A stretch of DNA of 64,000 nt, taken from the NCBI RefSeq assembly GCF_008369295.1, contig NZ_VOBG01000014.1, positions 62,001-126,000 on the forward strand. Direction: 5' to 3'. Under the pieces are notes generated by a model. The model was not told the origin of the DNA. It was given only the letters and a program-made list of their open reading frames with translations, and did not search any database. A program made the translations under genes and the position numbers. Numbering within the stretch: position 1 is the first letter of the stretch; each line of letters opens with the position of its first letter. This document shows, piece by piece, positions 63,069-64,000 of this stretch. The DNA comes from Pseudomonas sp. ANT_H4. Lineage in GTDB: Bacteria; Pseudomonadota; Gammaproteobacteria; Pseudomonadales; Pseudomonadaceae.

Positions 63069-64000
63069 CTAGAAGCGGTACGTGAGGTCGACGATCAGGC
63101 GCAAATCGCTTTCGCGCTCACCGTCATAAGGTCGGCTGATCCAGCTGAGGTTGGCGCCGGTTTCCAGTACGTCGTTCCAGCGAAAGCGCTGGCCATAACC
63201 GATCAAACCGACGCCACCAGTGGAATAATCCCGCTGGCTGTAAGTGCCCGCTCCGACCTGGAACTGCTGACTCCACTGGGTCTCGTAGCGGTGATAGAGC
63301 ACGTGGTTGACGTTCACCGTGGGCAGCACGCTGAAGTCCGAGCGCGGGTTGAAATACGGCGTGCCTTGCTTGCTGTTGCGGCTGGTGCCGACTTCAAGGC
63401 CCAGGTCCACTTGCACACCCGGCGAGCTGTAGACGCCTTCGCGCCCGGTCAGCAGGGCTTCGACGCGGTTGTTGCCGTCGCTGAAATGGGACGGGCTCAG
63501 GGCCAGTTTCCATTCGCGGCTTTCGTTGGCGCGCCAGCGGATAAAACCGCTGCCGCCGTTGGCGGTGATGTCGGCATTCAATGCCCGCAGCGGGGTGGCG
63601 GCGGCGAGGTAGTCGAGGCTGCCGCCGTATTGCCAGTGATCATTGATATCCCGTGCAATCGCCAGCCGGGCGCCTTGCTTGGAACCAAAGCCGTAGGAGT
63701 GATTGGAGACTTCGGCTTCGAGGGTCATGTCACGGGTGCGCCGCTCCACGCCCAGGCGCTGCCAACGGTGCTGGCCGGTGCCTTCCTCGAAGTCGGCGGT
63801 GGCGTAGCCGACGCCGCCGAACAGGCGCCAATCCTCATCGATAGGCGGGCTGTAGAGCAGGGTTTCGATGCCAAAGTCGCGGCTGCCGACGACCGTGCCG
63901 CCGTTACTTTTGCCGGTGTAGGCCTCGACCCGCAGCTCGGCCATGTCGTGAACCTCACGCAGGCGCTTGAGGCGCTGCACCTGGCGGTTGTCCGGAGCGC
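63069..64000 (-). CDS. pgaA: PgaA, PNAG outer-membrane porin (C-terminal part, partial)
   Basis: The last 310 codons of PgaA; the frame is open to the right edge of the window. It shows the beta-barrel of amphipathic strands, ending in an aromatic residue (LRLIVDLTYRF) for barrel insertion; LFGGVGYATADFEEG and HVLYHRYETQWSQQ are barrel regions. The N-terminal TPR part lies outside. First gene of pgaABCD. Confidence 0.85.
   Translation of the reverse strand, partial: APDNRQVQRLKRLREVHDMAELRVEAYTGKSNGGTVVGSRDFGIETLLYSPPIDEDWRLFGGVGYATADFEEGTGQHRWQRLGVERRTRDMTLEAEVSNHSYGFGSKQGARLAIARDINDHWQYGGSLDYLAAATPLRALNADITANGGSGFIRWRANESREWKLALSPSHFSDGNNRVEALLTGREGVYSSPGVQVDLGLEVGTSRNSKQGTPYFNPRSDFSVLPTVNVNHVLYHRYETQWSQQFQVGAGTYSQRDYSTGGVGLIGYGQRFRWNDVLETGANLSWISRPYDGERESDLRLIVDLTYRF

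Overview
The window is chromosomal DNA from a Pseudomonas, most probably of the P. fluorescens group. The reasons are the high GC content, the dispersed REP-type palindromes, and several familiar Pseudomonas gene blocks: triABC-type efflux, tonB-exbB-exbD, sbp-cysT-cysW-cysA with oscA, a GGDEF/EAL gene and desA, gabD-gabT, and pgaABCD. Species was not determined; all identities come from reading motifs and gene order, not from database searches.

Layout. 0-13 kb: the end of a methionine-type ABC transporter, a methyltransferase, a broken glycoside-hydrolase-like gene, a three-gene RND efflux operon with two adaptor proteins, an AAA ATPase and a four-gene polar amino-acid ABC operon. 13-20 kb: metQ, a sigma-54-type AAA+ regulator shortened by a TAG, a small hydrolase, the TonB energising complex and an MFS exporter. 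20-25 kb: LysR, AraC and Crp/Fnr regulators, a membrane desaturase, a receiver-only response regulator, a Mpo1-like membrane protein and gene scraps. 25-36 kb: sulfate import (sbp-cysTWA) with oscA, then c-di-GMP enzymes, the desaturase desA and an HDOD response regulator. 35-40 kb: gabD-gabT, tRNA-Arg(CCG), and a RhuM-family gene bracketed by two copies of the tRNA terminator. 40-46 kb: an ECF sigma factor, its likely anti-sigma factor, a von Willebrand A lipoprotein gene interrupted by TAG, and a cluster of four lipoproteins plus a membrane-anchored protein. 46-59 kb: a two-partner secretion system, fhaC-like transporter plus a 3017-residue fhaB/cdiA-like exoprotein. The exoprotein ends in a Hint domain and a WHH-type nuclease. 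It is followed by an SMI1/KNR4-type immunity gene, a REP-associated transposase with its palindromes and a ComJ-like nuclease inhibitor. 59-64 kb: pgaDCB and part of pgaA, for poly-N-acetylglucosamine.

How the parts fit. The right third is a surface and competition region: a contact-dependent nuclease toxin with an immunity gene array beside the PNAG biofilm operon. The middle couples sulfur scavenging to c-di-GMP signalling and lipid desaturation by gene order. The most interesting points are (1) the toxin and immunity array invaded by a RAYT and its palindromes, which bracket a second, apparently orphan, nuclease inhibitor; (2) the RhuM gene sitting between duplicated tRNA-Arg terminators; (3) an uncharacterised envelope lipoprotein cluster; (4) three genes carrying in-frame nonsense codons, two of them TAG where the reading frame continues sensibly, each explicable by one C-to-T change.
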